A stretch of 8,993 nucleotides of DNA from Oscillospiraceae bacterium (GTDB taxonomy: Bacteria; Bacillota_A; Clostridia; Oscillospirales; Oscillospiraceae): assembly GCA_017939025.1 (NCBI GenBank), contig JAGBAI010000014.1, forward strand, positions 1 through 8,993, written 5' to 3'. This document shows, piece by piece, positions 1 to 6,371 of the stretch. A program made the translations under genes and the position numbers. The notes below the pieces were generated by a model that searched no databases, was not told the origin of the DNA, and saw nothing but the letters and a program-made list of their open reading frames with translations. Each line of letters opens with the position of its first letter. Positions within the stretch are counted from its first letter, which is position 1.

Positions 1-4
1 CGCA

Positions 5-139
5 TCAGGCGGACAGAACCTTGCGGCCCTTAGCACGACGGCGGGCCAGAACCTTGCGGCCGTTGGAAGTAGCCATTCTCTGACGGAAACCGTGAACCTT
101 GGAACGATGACGGCGGCTGGGCTGGTAGGTACGCTTCAT
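5..139 (-). CDS. rpmH: 50S ribosomal protein L34
   Basis: A 44-residue, very basic protein starting [12 protein letters not shown] and ending GRKVLSA, the full-length hallmark of bacterial L34, a small component of the large ribosomal subunit. The ATG at 137-139 is chosen because an AGGAGG ribosome site (150-155) lies 10 nt upstream and the protein then begins exactly where L34 begins. The longer in-frame reading to 205 would translate the leader. Two promoter-like sequences lie upstream. In most Bacillota rpmH is followed by rnpA, which would lie beyond the left edge, and preceded by a divergent dnaA; here the upstream neighbour is typA on the same strand. Identification is near certain. Confidence 0.98.
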   Translation of the reverse strand: MKRTYQPSRRHRSKVHGFRQRMATSNGRKVLARRRAKGRKVLSA

Positions 140-185
140 AACACTTACACCTCCTAATATTTTCTTTTCATATGCTCGACAGTCT

Positions 186-213
186 ATAATAGACCGCAGC
201 AACACATAGTCAA
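186..213 (-). promoter_or_regulatory. proximal rpmH promoter (P2)
   Basis: Reading the minus strand, a TTGACT -35 box (208-213) is followed after 16 bp by TATTAT (186-191). Transcription would begin about 40 nt upstream of the rpmH start codon. The match to the sigma-A consensus is good but the spacing is 1 bp short, so this is probably the second of two tandem promoters. Confidence 0.55.
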
Positions 214-237
214 TGACTTACACAGTCATGCCTGACC

Positions 238-266
238 ATTATAACCGAAAAATGCGGTTTGGTCAA
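238..266 (-). promoter_or_regulatory. distal rpmH promoter (P1)
   Basis: On the minus strand TTGACC (261-266), exactly 17 bp, then a perfect TATAAT (238-243). This is a near-consensus sigma-A promoter reading into rpmH, consistent with the high expression needed for a ribosomal protein. An A-rich tract sits directly upstream of the -35 on the transcribed strand (T-run at 268-285 on the plus strand) and could act as an UP-like element. Confidence 0.8.
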
Positions 267-303
267 TCTTTTTTTACGTTTTTATCAGCAAATTTCTGAT
301 ATT

Positions 304-437
304 GTAGAGGCGGGGCATTGCCCCGCCCGCAATCTCAACCATACGATGATTCCGGTAATTCATACCGTTCACATTTCCGGAAGATTTATTCTGCTCTGTC
401 ATCCAAGGGTGCGGGAGGGGCACTGCCCCTCCCCTAC
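304..437. repeat. REPIN-like inverted doublet, element A
   Basis: Two 25-nt arms face each other across an 84-nt spacer (329-412). The left arm (304-328) begins GTAG and folds as GGCGGGGC-ATT-GCCCCGCC. The right arm (413-437) folds as GGGAGGGG-CACTG-CCCCTCCC and ends CTAC. Flanking ATT and AAT extend the symmetry. The arms carry similar but not identical stems, unlike the other elements. It occupies the space between the typA stop codon and the rpmH promoters, ending 16 nt from typA. No U-run follows the hairpins, so they are not convincing intrinsic terminators. The spacer shows no gene. Confidence 0.75.
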
Positions 438-453
438 AATGGTATTTCCTGAA

Positions 454-2292
454 TCAGCCGTTCTCCTGAGCCCGCTTCTTCATCAGGTTGCGCATACGCA
501 CTGCGTGATCCAGTTCCCGCTTGCGGATGCGCAGGCTCTTGGGGGTGCATTCCAGCAGTTCGTCATCTGCCAGGAATTCCAGGCACTGTTCCAGAGACAG
601 GATTCTGGGAGGCACCAGACGGATGGCCTCGTCAGAGCCGGAGGCGCGCATATTGGTCAGCTGCTTGCGCTTGCAGACGTTGACAGTCATATCTTCATTC
701 CGGCTGCAAATACCAACCACCATGCCTGCATAGACAGGGGTGCCGGGGCCGATGAGCAGGGATCCCCGCTCCTGGGCAGCACCCAGACCGTAGGTAACAG
801 CTTCGCCGGATTCATGGGCAATCAGGCTGCCCACCAGACGGCGTTCGATCTCGCCCTTCATGGGGGCGTAGGAATCCAGTACGCTGGACATGATACCTTC
901 ACCCTTGGTATCGGTGAGGAACTCGCTGCGGTAGCCGAAGAGGCCACGGGAGGGCACCAGGAACTCCAGACGGTAGCGGCTGCCCATGGGGGTCATGCCC
1001 AGCAGATCGCCCTTCCGGCGGCCCATTTTTTCGATGACGGAGCCCATACACTCTTCGGGCACGTCAGCAACCATTCGCTCGATAGGCTCGCAGACCTTGC
1101 CGTCGATGACCTTGGTCAGAACACGGGGCGTGGACACGGAGAACTCGTAGCCTTCTCTTCTCATGGTCTCCATCAGAATAGACAGGTGCATTTCGCCGCG
1201 GCCTGCCACGTTGAAGGCATCGGTGTTTTCCTGCTCGGTAACATGGAGGGAGACGTCCTTCATCAGCTCCTTTTCCAGCCGGTCACGGATGTTCCGGGAG
1301 GTGACGTACTTACCCTCCTTGCCGGCAAAGGGAGAATCATTGACGGCAAAGGTCATTTCAATGGTAGGATCGGAGATCTTCACAAAGGGCAGCGGCTCGA
1401 TGCAGTCGGGGGCGCAGAGGGTACGGCCAATGGTAATGTCTGCCATGCCACTGAGGGCCACGATCTCACCGGCATGGGCTTCGGGAACAGGATTCTTGCC
1501 CAGACCGTCGAACTCGTACAGGGCAACCACTTTGCCCTTCTGCTTGATGGAAGGATCGTGGAAGTCACAGATGGTGACCTCCTGGTTAACCTTAATGGTG
1601 CCCCGCTCCACGCGGCCCACGGCGATACGGCCCACATATTCGTTGTAGTCGATGGAGGAAACCAGCAGCTGCAGGGGCTCCTCCTGATTGCCGCCGGGTG
1701 CGGGAATATAGTTAATGATGGTCTCGAACAGAGGCACCAGGTCGGTACCCACCTGATCGGGGCTGTAGGCAGCAGTACCCTGACGGCCGGAACAGAAAAC
1801 GGTGGGGCTGTTGAACTGCTCATCGGTAGCGTCCAGATCCAGCAGCAGCTCCAGAACCTCGTCCATGACCTCTTCAATACGGGCATCGGGCTTGTCGATC
1901 TTGTTGACGGCAACGATGACCTTGTGGCCCAGCTCCAGGGCCTTCTGCAGCACGAAGCGGGTCTGAGGCATGGGGCCCTCGGCAGCGTCCACCAGCAGGA
2001 TGACACCGTTGACCATTTTCAGAATACGCTCCACCTCGCCGCCGAAGTCCGCGTGGCCGGGGGTATCCACAATGTTGATCTTGTAGTCCTTATAACGGAC
2101 AGAGGTGTTCTTTGCCAGAATGGTGATGCCGCGCTCCCGCTCCAGATCACCGGAGTCCATGACCCGGTCCTGGGTAGCCTGATTTTCCCGGTAAATACCG
2201 CCCTGTTTTAAAAGCTCGTCCACCAGGGTGGTCTTGCCATGGTCAACGTGGGCGATGATGGCAATATTGCGGATATTCTCCTGAGATACCAT
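454..2292 (-). CDS. typA: translational GTPase TypA/BipA
   Basis: A 612-residue protein, the usual length for TypA/BipA, a ribosome-binding GTPase of the elongation-factor family involved in ribosome assembly and stress or cold growth. Visible in order: G1 P-loop AHVDHGKT (residues 14-21), switch I RGIT (54-57), G3 DTPGH (76-80), G4 NKID (130-133), a beta-barrel domain II from about 205, an EF-G-like domain with GRGEMHLSI, then the family-specific [11 protein letters not shown] (448-458), KRKQLTNMR (541-549) and [10 protein letters not shown] (583-592). The ATG at 2290-2292 has an AAAAGGAG ribosome site about 9 nt upstream and a well-matched promoter. It is transcribed alone: rpmH downstream has its own promoters. 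No intrinsic terminator is visible after it. Confidence 0.98.
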   Translation of the reverse strand: MVSQENIRNIAIIAHVDHGKTTLVDELLKQGGIYRENQATQDRVMDSGDLERERGITILAKNTSVRYKDYKINIVDTPGHADFGGEVERILKMVNGVILLVDAAEGPMPQTRFVLQKALELGHKVIVAVNKIDKPDARIEEVMDEVLELLLDLDATDEQFNSPTVFCSGRQGTAAYSPDQVGTDLVPLFETIINYIPAPGGNQEEPLQLLVSSIDYNEYVGRIAVGRVERGTIKVNQEVTICDFHDPSIKQKGKVVALYEFDGLGKNPVPEAHAGEIVALSGMADITIGRTLCAPDCIEPLPFVKISDPTIEMTFAVNDSPFAGKEGKYVTSRNIRDRLEKELMKDVSLHVTEQENTDAFNVAGRGEMHLSILMETMRREGYEFSVSTPRVLTKVIDGKVCEPIERMVADVPEECMGSVIEKMGRRKGDLLGMTPMGSRYRLEFLVPSRGLFGYRSEFLTDTKGEGIMSSVLDSYAPMKGEIERRLVGSLIAHESGEAVTYGLGAAQERGSLLIGPGTPVYAGMVVGICSRNEDMTVNVCKRKQLTNMRASGSDEAIRLVPPRILSLEQCLEFLADDELLECTPKSLRIRKRELDHAVRMRNLMKKRAQENG

Positions 2293-2341
2293 ATATAAAG
2301 TCTCCTTTTAGACATAAAATGCAGTAAACTTCCAACTTGGT

Positions 2342-2370
2342 ATTATAGCACTTCAACAAATGGAATGCAA
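2342..2370 (-). promoter_or_regulatory. typA promoter
   Basis: On the minus strand TTGCAT (2365-2370), 17 bp, then a perfect TATAAT (2342-2347). The start point would fall about 45 nt before the typA ATG. The MATE gene upstream ends at a terminator just before this promoter, so typA expression is independent of it. Confidence 0.75.
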
Positions 2371-2414
2371 TATATTTGGTGAAATTTACGAAGATATTTT
2401 CCTTCCTGCACCAG

Positions 2415-2444
2415 AAAAAACCGCCGCACCAATCGGTGCGGCGG
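2415..2444 (-). terminator. intrinsic terminator after the MATE gene
   Basis: On the minus strand a perfect 10-bp stem, CCGCCGCACC paired with GGTGCGGCGG (2421-2444, 4-nt loop), is followed at once by six T residues (2415-2420). It starts 12 nt after the MATE stop codon, a textbook Rho-independent terminator closing the marR-MATE unit. Confidence 0.95.
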
Positions 2445-2456
2445 TCAGCTGTGCAA

Positions 2457-3839
2457 TTACTGCTGCTGGGCAGCCTTTCCTTCCTTCAGCATCTTGATAA
2501 AGAAGCGGAAGAACATGAAGGTGGTGACGGCAGCGGCGATGATATCGGACACAGGCTCAGCCAGGAACACGGCGAAAGCCTTGTCAGCAAAGAAGTTGGG
2601 CAGAATGAAGATCAGAGGGATCAGCAGGAATACCTTCCGGAGCAGTGCCATGACCAGAGAGATCTTGGCCTGGCCCAGAGCCATGAAGGCCTGCTGGCAG
2701 GAGATCTGGAAGCCCACAGAGAAGCCGCAGGCCAGGAAAACCCGCAGTGCCCAGGCGGTGTAGTCCACCAATGCCACATCGCTGGTGAAGATATTGGCAA
2801 AGACATTGGGCATCAGCATGATCAGTGCCCAGAAAACGGTGGTATAAGCCACGCAGACACCGAACTGGCAGAAGAAGGCTTCCTTGACACGGTCGTACTT
2901 TTTGGCACCGTAGTTGTAGCTGATCAGAGGCTGACCACCCTGGCAGACACCGGACAGGGGCATGGTGATCAGCTGGTTGATGGAGGTCAGAACCGTCATG
3001 GCACCGACAGCCACGTCACCGCCGTAGCGTGCCAGAGAAGAGGTGAAGGAGATGGACAGGATGGACTCGGTGGAGACCATGACAAAGCTGGAAATACCCA
3101 GTCCCAGACAGGGCAGGATGATGCTGGGTACCAACATCATGTTCTTGGGCTGGAGCTTCAGGATGGTCTTCTTGCCGCAGAGGAAGAACAGGATCCAGAC
3201 GGCGCTGACGGCCTGGCTGCAAACAGTTGCGATAGCAGCACCCTTAACGCCCATGTTCAGGCCGAAGATCAGGATGGGATCCAGAATGATGTTGATGCCG
3301 GCACCGATGACAGTGGTCAGCATGGAGATCTTGGCAAAGCCCTGGGTGGTGATGAAGGTATTCATACCCATGGTGATCAGTACGAAGACAGAGCCCAGAA
3401 CATAGATCCGAGCGTATTCCAATGCGTAAGGCAGGGTTGCATCAGAAGCGCCGAACCAACGCAGCAGGGTGGGACTGGTGACGTAGAATACAGCCGTCAG
3501 CAGCACTGCCAGAATCAGCAGAACGGTGAAGCAGTTTGCCAGGATCTTTTCCGCCTTTTCCTTATCGCCCTGGCCCATGGCAATGGCAGCCCGGGGCGCG
3601 CCGCCGGCACCGGCCAGCATGGAGAAAGCGGTGATCAGCATGAGGATGGGGGTGAACAGGCCGACACCCGTCAGTGCCAGACCGCCGATCTCGGGAATGT
3701 GACCGATGTAGATACGGTCAACGATGTTATACAGCAGGTTGACCACCTGACCAACCAGCGCGGGCACCGCCATCTGCACCATCAGCTTCTTGACGGAGCC
3801 GGTACCCATATCCTGCTTGGGTTTTTCTGCTTTTGCCAT
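2457..3839 (-). CDS. MATE family multidrug/cation exporter
   Basis: A 460-residue integral membrane protein of the usual MATE length, with about twelve hydrophobic segments in two pseudo-symmetric halves. MATE proteins export cationic drugs or metabolites using a Na+ or H+ gradient. Diagnostic features are the N-terminal GSVKKLMVQMAVPALVGQ stretch (14-31) leading into the first helix, and the second-half motif QGGQPLISYNYGAKKYDRVK (300-319), typical of the MepA/DinF-like branch. The C-terminus is a short charged tail ending AAQQQ. The ATG at 3837-3839 has an AAAGGGG ribosome site about 9 nt upstream. It lies 79 bp after marR on the same strand with no terminator between them, so the regulator probably controls it. 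The substrate cannot be read from sequence. Confidence 0.93.
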   Translation of the reverse strand: MAKAEKPKQDMGTGSVKKLMVQMAVPALVGQVVNLLYNIVDRIYIGHIPEIGGLALTGVGLFTPILMLITAFSMLAGAGGAPRAAIAMGQGDKEKAEKILANCFTVLLILAVLLTAVFYVTSPTLLRWFGASDATLPYALEYARIYVLGSVFVLITMGMNTFITTQGFAKISMLTTVIGAGINIILDPILIFGLNMGVKGAAIATVCSQAVSAVWILFFLCGKKTILKLQPKNMMLVPSIILPCLGLGISSFVMVSTESILSISFTSSLARYGGDVAVGAMTVLTSINQLITMPLSGVCQGGQPLISYNYGAKKYDRVKEAFFCQFGVCVAYTTVFWALIMLMPNVFANIFTSDVALVDYTAWALRVFLACGFSVGFQISCQQAFMALGQAKISLVMALLRKVFLLIPLIFILPNFFADKAFAVFLAEPVSDIIAAAVTTFMFFRFFIKMLKEGKAAQQQ

Positions 3840-3875
3840 GATTATGGACCCCTTTCAAAATTTATGTATAGTTTT

Positions 3876-3904
3876 ATTATAATGCAAATTCTGCAAATTG
3901 CATC
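3876..3904 (-). promoter_or_regulatory. possible promoter/operator before the MATE gene
   Basis: A perfect TATAAT (3876-3881, minus strand) lies 36 nt before the MATE start, but the -35 at the right distance (GATGCA, 3899-3904) is poor. The 17-bp spacer is almost filled by an inverted repeat, ATGCAA-N10-TTGCAT (3882-3903), a place where a regulator could bind. It does not match the marR operator pair. Read-through from marR is an alternative source of MATE transcripts. Confidence 0.35.
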
Positions 3905-3918
3905 TGTTTTTTTTGGAA

Positions 3919-4356
3919 CTATTCGATAACTTCCTCGATATTTTTGATGTTCTCATTGACTTTTTTGCCAAACTCCACCATCAGATCGATCTGCTCCTGG
4001 GTCACCCCCTGGTGGAGGTAGGAGAAAAAGCGCTTCTGGGCCAGCCGCCCTGCCTCCGCGATTTCCTCCGCCTTATCCGTCAGCTTCAGATGCACCGTCC
4101 GCTTGTCCGCCGGATCATTGTGGCGAATCAGCAATCCTTTTTCCTCCAGACCACTGATGGACAGGGAAACATGGCTTTTGGAAAGTCCCCGGTTGTTGAC
4201 AATATCCACCGCCCGGTCAAACTGGGGGTTATTTGCCAGAAACAGCAGCACATCCAGCTCATTGCGGGTCAGGTCATATTTCTTACAGATGGGATCCAGT
4301 AAACGGGCGTAACCCTTCTGCGCCTTCGCCATAATATCAAAATAGTTGAATTCCAT
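3919..4356 (-). CDS. MarR family transcriptional regulator
   Basis: A 145-residue protein of typical MarR length. Helix-rich ends (dimerisation) flank a winged helix-turn-helix: NELDVLLFLANNPQFDRAVD (32-51), recognition helix SKSHVSLSISGLEEKGLL (59-76), then the wing with the family signature DPADKRTVHLKLT (81-93). MarR proteins are usually repressors that release DNA on binding a small molecule, often an exported drug or phenolic, which fits the MATE gene behind it. The ATG at 4354-4356 has GGGAGG 5 nt upstream. Longer in-frame starts are excluded because the likely promoter lies between them and this codon. Paired inverted repeats around the promoter suggest autoregulation. Confidence 0.93.
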   Translation of the reverse strand: MEFNYFDIMAKAQKGYARLLDPICKKYDLTRNELDVLLFLANNPQFDRAVDIVNNRGLSKSHVSLSISGLEEKGLLIRHNDPADKRTVHLKLTDKAEEIAEAGRLAQKRFFSYLHQGVTQEQIDLMVEFGKKVNENIKNIEEVIE

Positions 4357-4372
4357 AGGAGCCTCCCAGATA

Positions 4373-4386
4373 GTTCGTTTTTGAAC
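4373..4386. promoter_or_regulatory. marR operator, downstream copy
   Basis: Read on the minus strand this is GTTCAAAAACGAAC, with GTTC/GAAC ends. It shares 12 of 14 positions with a second site at 4432-4445. It begins about 7 nt after the -10 box, at or just after the expected transcription start, where a bound protein would block initiation. The binding protein is inferred to be the adjacent MarR product. Confidence 0.55.
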
Positions 4387-4392
4387 AATACC

Positions 4393-4421
4393 AGTATAGC
4401 AAGGTTCCGTTAAAAAGTCAA
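4393..4421 (-). promoter_or_regulatory. marR promoter
   Basis: On the minus strand TTGACT (4416-4421), 17 bp, TATACT (4393-4398). It gives a leader of roughly 30 nt before the marR ATG and is bracketed by the two operator-like repeats. Confidence 0.8.
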
Positions 4422-4431
4422 GCATTATTTT

Positions 4432-4445
4432 GTTCAATTTTGAAC
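4432..4445. promoter_or_regulatory. marR operator, upstream copy
   Basis: GTTCAA-N2-TTGAAC, a 14-bp inverted repeat with perfect 6-bp arms, starting 10 bp upstream of the -35 box. A further GAACAAAA half-match adjoins it on the promoter side. Its size and symmetry fit a winged-helix dimer. Together with the site at 4373-4386 it frames the promoter. Confidence 0.55.
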
Positions 4446-4465
4446 TTTTATTCAAATTGCAGTTT

Positions 4466-4516
4466 AGCGCGCAGTGCGCGCTTCCAATACGACTCGCTAA
4501 GAGCCGCCTTCGGCGG
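4466..4516. repeat. two GC-rich hairpins upstream of marR
   Basis: The first is a perfect dyad AGCGCGCA-G-TGCGCGCT (4466-4482). The second is CCGCC-TTC-GGCGG (4504-4516), within an outer GAGC/GCTC pair (4501-4504 and 4519-4522). Neither is followed by a T-run, so neither looks like a terminator. With the adjoining repeat at 4531-4700 they make a non-coding stretch between the upstream operon terminator and the marR operators. Short overlapping reading frames here have no recognisable product and no ribosome site. Confidence 0.6.
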
Positions 4517-4530
4517 TTGCTCGCATGCAC

Positions 4531-4700
4531 GCGCCTGCGGGCGCAGTGGTGTGACTATAGTCCGGTAATCAACCAAGACCATTGGGTACCGCCCGGTTCG
4601 ATAACGTGTACAAATGGCATCATCGAACCGGGCCGACCACCCAGGAGTCCCGGATGGCAAACCAGCCGAAGTCCCGCCATTGTCCGCGGCCACTGGCCGC
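4531..4700. repeat. two facing copies of an unrecognised structured repeat (U1, U2)
   Basis: Two units face each other across 19 nt. U2 reads 4622 to 4700; U1 is its inverted relative, 4602 back to 4531. Their inner ends pair perfectly over 12 bp (4591-4602 with 4622-4633, ATCGAACCGGGC). Each outer end is a GC-rich hairpin: GCGCC-TGCG-GGCGC (4531-4544) and GCGGCCA-C-TGGCCGC (4686-4700). A third unit lies at 8499-8577. U1 and the third unit share, in order, ATCGAAYCGGGC, ACCCAATGG, TGG, CCGG, AGTCAC and CCA. The layout suggests a small non-autonomous mobile element or a structured transcript. I do not recognise the family. Confidence 0.65.
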
Positions 4701-4719
4701 ACAAACAGCAATTTGACGA

Positions 4720-4748
4720 GAAAAAGACCTCCCAAAGCTGGGAGGTCT
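4720..4748 (-). terminator. intrinsic terminator of the acs-linked operon
   Basis: On the minus strand AGACCTCCC pairs perfectly with GGGAGGTCT (4725-4748, 6-nt loop), followed by a run of T residues (4721-4725). It begins 6 nt after the stop codon of the DUF3786-like gene and is the only clear terminator between here and the right edge, supporting one transcription unit for the five genes upstream. Confidence 0.93.
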
Positions 4749-4754
4749 TCTATG

Positions 4755-5366
4755 TTACATATAGCTCTTGATGGTTGTGATCAGGATATCTCCCGCCACC
4801 ACCCGGTCTTCTGCAGCAAAACCCTCGGCAAAATTGTCAGAGTACAGCACCTGGGCATTGGGTGGGAATTCGTCGTCCCCCTCCCATACCAGAATCTGCA
4901 TCTGATAGCCGCCGATGAGGTCGAAGCGGTAGCCGGCATCGCCATGCTTCACCATTTCTGCCCCCATTTTTTCCGCGGCAGCCTTAAAAGCTGCCACCCG
5001 GGTACCAAAGGTGAAAGCCGCCCGGGTCAGAACACGGCCGGTATAGGGCTTGATGTACATTTCGCCCCAGGGCATCTCCCGGAAGGTCTTCCACTGGCCT
5101 GCCCAGCTGACATCCCTGCTTTCCAGCAGATAGCGCAGCAGAAAGGTCTGGGTAGGCAGCGGCGGCAGCTTGCCGCCATCCAAGGCCCGGATGGCATAAC
5201 CGGGATGAGAAATGGCAAACTCCCGGCCCAGCAGCTTTACGGTAAATTCCTTACCGTCCCACGCCACATCCTTCAGACGTTCGGCAACAGAAGCCGGCTC
5301 CAGAGCTTGGAATCTTTCTTCATAATGGGCAAAGGGAACTTCTTCCTTGTGATTTTCGATTTGCAT
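4755..5366 (-). CDS. DUF3786-like protein, last gene of the operon
   Basis: A 203-residue soluble protein without signal peptide or membrane segment. Conserved-looking features are the aromatic middle (FREMPWGEMYIKPYTGR, 95-111) and a C-terminal block with W161, DDEFP (165-169 region) and YSDNF (175-179), which resembles the DUF3786 family as I remember it. That family occurs mainly in anaerobes, often near corrinoid or acetyl-CoA pathway genes; its biochemistry is unknown to me. The ATG at 5364-5366 is preceded by AAAGGAT at a rather long 13 nt; an in-frame TTG three codons earlier is an alternative. The reading frame stays open upstream to 5462, but those residues would be encoded by palindromic element B and are not counted. 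Family assignment is from memory of motifs. Confidence 0.75.
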   Translation of the reverse strand: MQIENHKEEVPFAHYEERFQALEPASVAERLKDVAWDGKEFTVKLLGREFAISHPGYAIRALDGGKLPPLPTQTFLLRYLLESRDVSWAGQWKTFREMPWGEMYIKPYTGRVLTRAAFTFGTRVAAFKAAAEKMGAEMVKHGDAGYRFDLIGGYQMQILVWEGDDEFPPNAQVLYSDNFAEGFAAEDRVVAGDILITTIKSYM

Positions 5367-5394
5367 TTGTTTCAAATTATCCTTTATCTTTGTC

Positions 5395-5472
5395 GTAGGA
5401 GCCGATGCCCACATCGGCCCTATGTACCACTGGCATATTAAGAAAAGGGCCGATGTGGGCATCGGCCCCTAC
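5395..5472. repeat. REPIN-like inverted doublet, element B
   Basis: Two 26-nt arms (5395-5420 and 5447-5472) are inverted copies differing at one position, separated by a 26-nt spacer. Each arm is GTAG plus an 8-bp palindromic stem GGGCCGAT...ATCGGCCC around a 6-nt loop; the right arm ends CTAC. The left arm has one stem substitution (GAGCCGAT). It begins 2 nt after the VOC stop codon at 5475 and ends about 10 nt before the ribosome site of the next gene, so it fills most of that gap. It shares its stem with element C. Confidence 0.85.
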
Positions 5473-5474
5473 GA

Positions 5475-5855
5475 TCACTCGTGTAATTCCAAGGGCAGGC
5501 CGTCGGGATCGTAGAAGAAGCAGATCCGCTTGCCGTTGGAGGCGTTGACCATGATGGGATCCGTTTCGATACCCAGGGCATTCAGCTCGCCGATGGTCTT
5601 TTCCAGGTCAGGAGCATAGAAGCACAGGTGCCACATACCGCAGCGGGTAGGCTTGCCATGGTTGGGTTCGGGATCCTTCTTGCCAAAGATCTCGATGGTG
5701 GCATTTGCCAGTTTCACTTCCAGTTTGATGTCGTTCTGAGGCTGACGGTGCTCTTCTTTGATGACCTGGAAACCCAGCTTGTTGACGTAGAAATCCTTGG
5801 ACTTTTCATAGTCAGAGGCGATGATGGCAACATGGTGCAGATTCTGTAAGATCAT
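5475..5855 (-). CDS. VOC family glyoxalase-like metalloprotein (YaeR/SMU1112c type), copy 1
   Basis: A 126-residue single VOC domain made of two beta-alpha-beta-beta-beta modules. The four expected metal ligands are present: His8, Glu55, His76 and Glu123, with the signature ending DPDGLPLELHE. Relatives are glyoxalase I-like, but their substrate is mostly unknown, so methylglyoxal detoxification should not be assumed. The ATG at 5853-5855 has AAAGGAG 7 nt upstream; residues upstream in the open frame derive from element C. It is a diverged tandem partner of the next gene, same length and same ligand positions, differing most between residues 58 and 75, next to the likely active site (KKDPEPNHGKPTRCGMW here). 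That suggests a different substrate. Confidence 0.9.
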   Translation of the reverse strand: MILQNLHHVAIIASDYEKSKDFYVNKLGFQVIKEEHRQPQNDIKLEVKLANATIEIFGKKDPEPNHGKPTRCGMWHLCFYAPDLEKTIGELNALGIETDPIMVNASNGKRICFFYDPDGLPLELHE

Positions 5856-5883
5856 ATCGATTCTCCTTTGATAAAACAAAACC

Positions 5884-5959
5884 GTAGAGGCCGATGCCCA
5901 CATCGGCCCTTGTAGAAGGTACGGTGCGGGAGAGGGCCGATGCGAGCATCGGCCCCTAC
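5884..5959. repeat. REPIN-like inverted doublet, element C
   Basis: Arms at 5884-5909 and 5934-5959 (26 nt each) around a 24-nt spacer. Same GTAG...CTAC ends and the same GGCCGAT...ATCGGCC stem as element B; the arms differ at one stem base and in the loop (CCCA against CTCG). It lies between the two VOC genes, 19 nt after the first stop codon and 14 nt before the next ribosome site. Confidence 0.85.
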
Positions 5960-5978
5960 GAAGATACGTCGTCAGTTT

Positions 5979-6359
5979 TTACTCGTGCAGTTCCAGGGGC
6001 AGTCCGTCGGGATCCTTGAAGAAGGTGAACCGGCCGCCGTTGCAGGTATCCTCCCGGACAGGCTCCGTCTCAATGCCCATACTGTTCAGCCAGGCTACTG
6101 CCGGTTCAATATCTTCTACATGGAAGCACAGGTGCCGCAGTCCCATTGCCTCGGGATTGGTCACCCGGGCAGGGGCATCAGGCTTGATGAACAGTTCCAG
6201 AACGGTATCGCCCTGGCGAAGCATCCGCAGATAGTCGTCCATGGCAGGACGGTAAACTTCTCTATACATTTCAAAGCCCAGCTTGTCGATGTAGAATTCC
6301 TTCGCCTTTGCCCAGTCGCTGCAAATGATGGCGATGTGATGTTGTTTGCTTAAATACAT
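5979..6359 (-). CDS. VOC family glyoxalase-like metalloprotein (YaeR/SMU1112c type), copy 2
   Basis: A 126-residue VOC protein with His8, Glu55, His76 and Glu123 in the metal-ligand positions and the motif FIKPDAPARVTNPEAMGLRHLCF (57-79), which is the standard sequence of the YaeR/SMU1112c group. It is therefore the more typical of the two tandem copies. It is cytosolic, with no signal sequence. The ATG at 6357-6359 has a perfect AGGAGG 6 nt upstream, and palindromic element D begins at the next base beyond that site. It lies in the same orientation as acsV and the second VOC gene with no promoter or terminator evident between them, so co-transcription is likely. The substrate is unknown. Confidence 0.92.
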   Translation of the reverse strand: MYLSKQHHIAIICSDWAKAKEFYIDKLGFEMYREVYRPAMDDYLRMLRQGDTVLELFIKPDAPARVTNPEAMGLRHLCFHVEDIEPAVAWLNSMGIETEPVREDTCNGGRFTFFKDPDGLPLELHE

Positions 6360-6371
6360 CCAAATCCTCCT

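Noticed and set aside
304..437. Element A as the typA terminator
   Set aside because: The GC-rich hairpins have no T-run on either strand, and the ends match the GTAG/CTAC repeat family instead.
259..2211. 650-residue open frame on the plus strand opposite typA
   Set aside because: It is in exact codon-on-codon register with typA, where only TTA, CTA or TCA codons of typA would give stops; these are rare here. The product has no recognisable domain, while typA is unmistakable.
2376..3929. 517-residue open frame on the plus strand opposite the MATE gene
   Set aside because: Same antisense register effect; the product is His/Gln/Asp-rich low-information sequence and no ribosome site or promoter supports it.
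4357..4530. N-terminal extension of the MarR protein
   Set aside because: The promoter TTGACT-N17-TATACT and both operators lie inside the extension, and GGGAGG sits 5 nt before the internal ATG.
4585..4605. Possible tRNA or tRNA remnant (GGTTCGAT, like a T-arm)
   Set aside because: The T-loop-like bases lack a closing 5-bp stem, and no acceptor stem, anticodon arm or CCA end fits; the bases are explained by the 12-bp inverted repeat.
4448..4735. 95-residue minus-strand open frame in the hairpin region
   Set aside because: It spans the terminator stem, both repeat units and the other hairpins, has no ribosome site, and resembles no known protein.
5367..5462. N-terminal extension of the DUF3786-like protein
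   Set aside because: It would be translated from palindromic element B; a similar repeat-derived extension appears before VOC copy 1.
5395..5959. CRISPR array suggested by repeated GCCGATGCCCACATCGGC units
   Set aside because: Only a few units, in inverted pairs with irregular spacing and separated by a gene; no cas gene is present.
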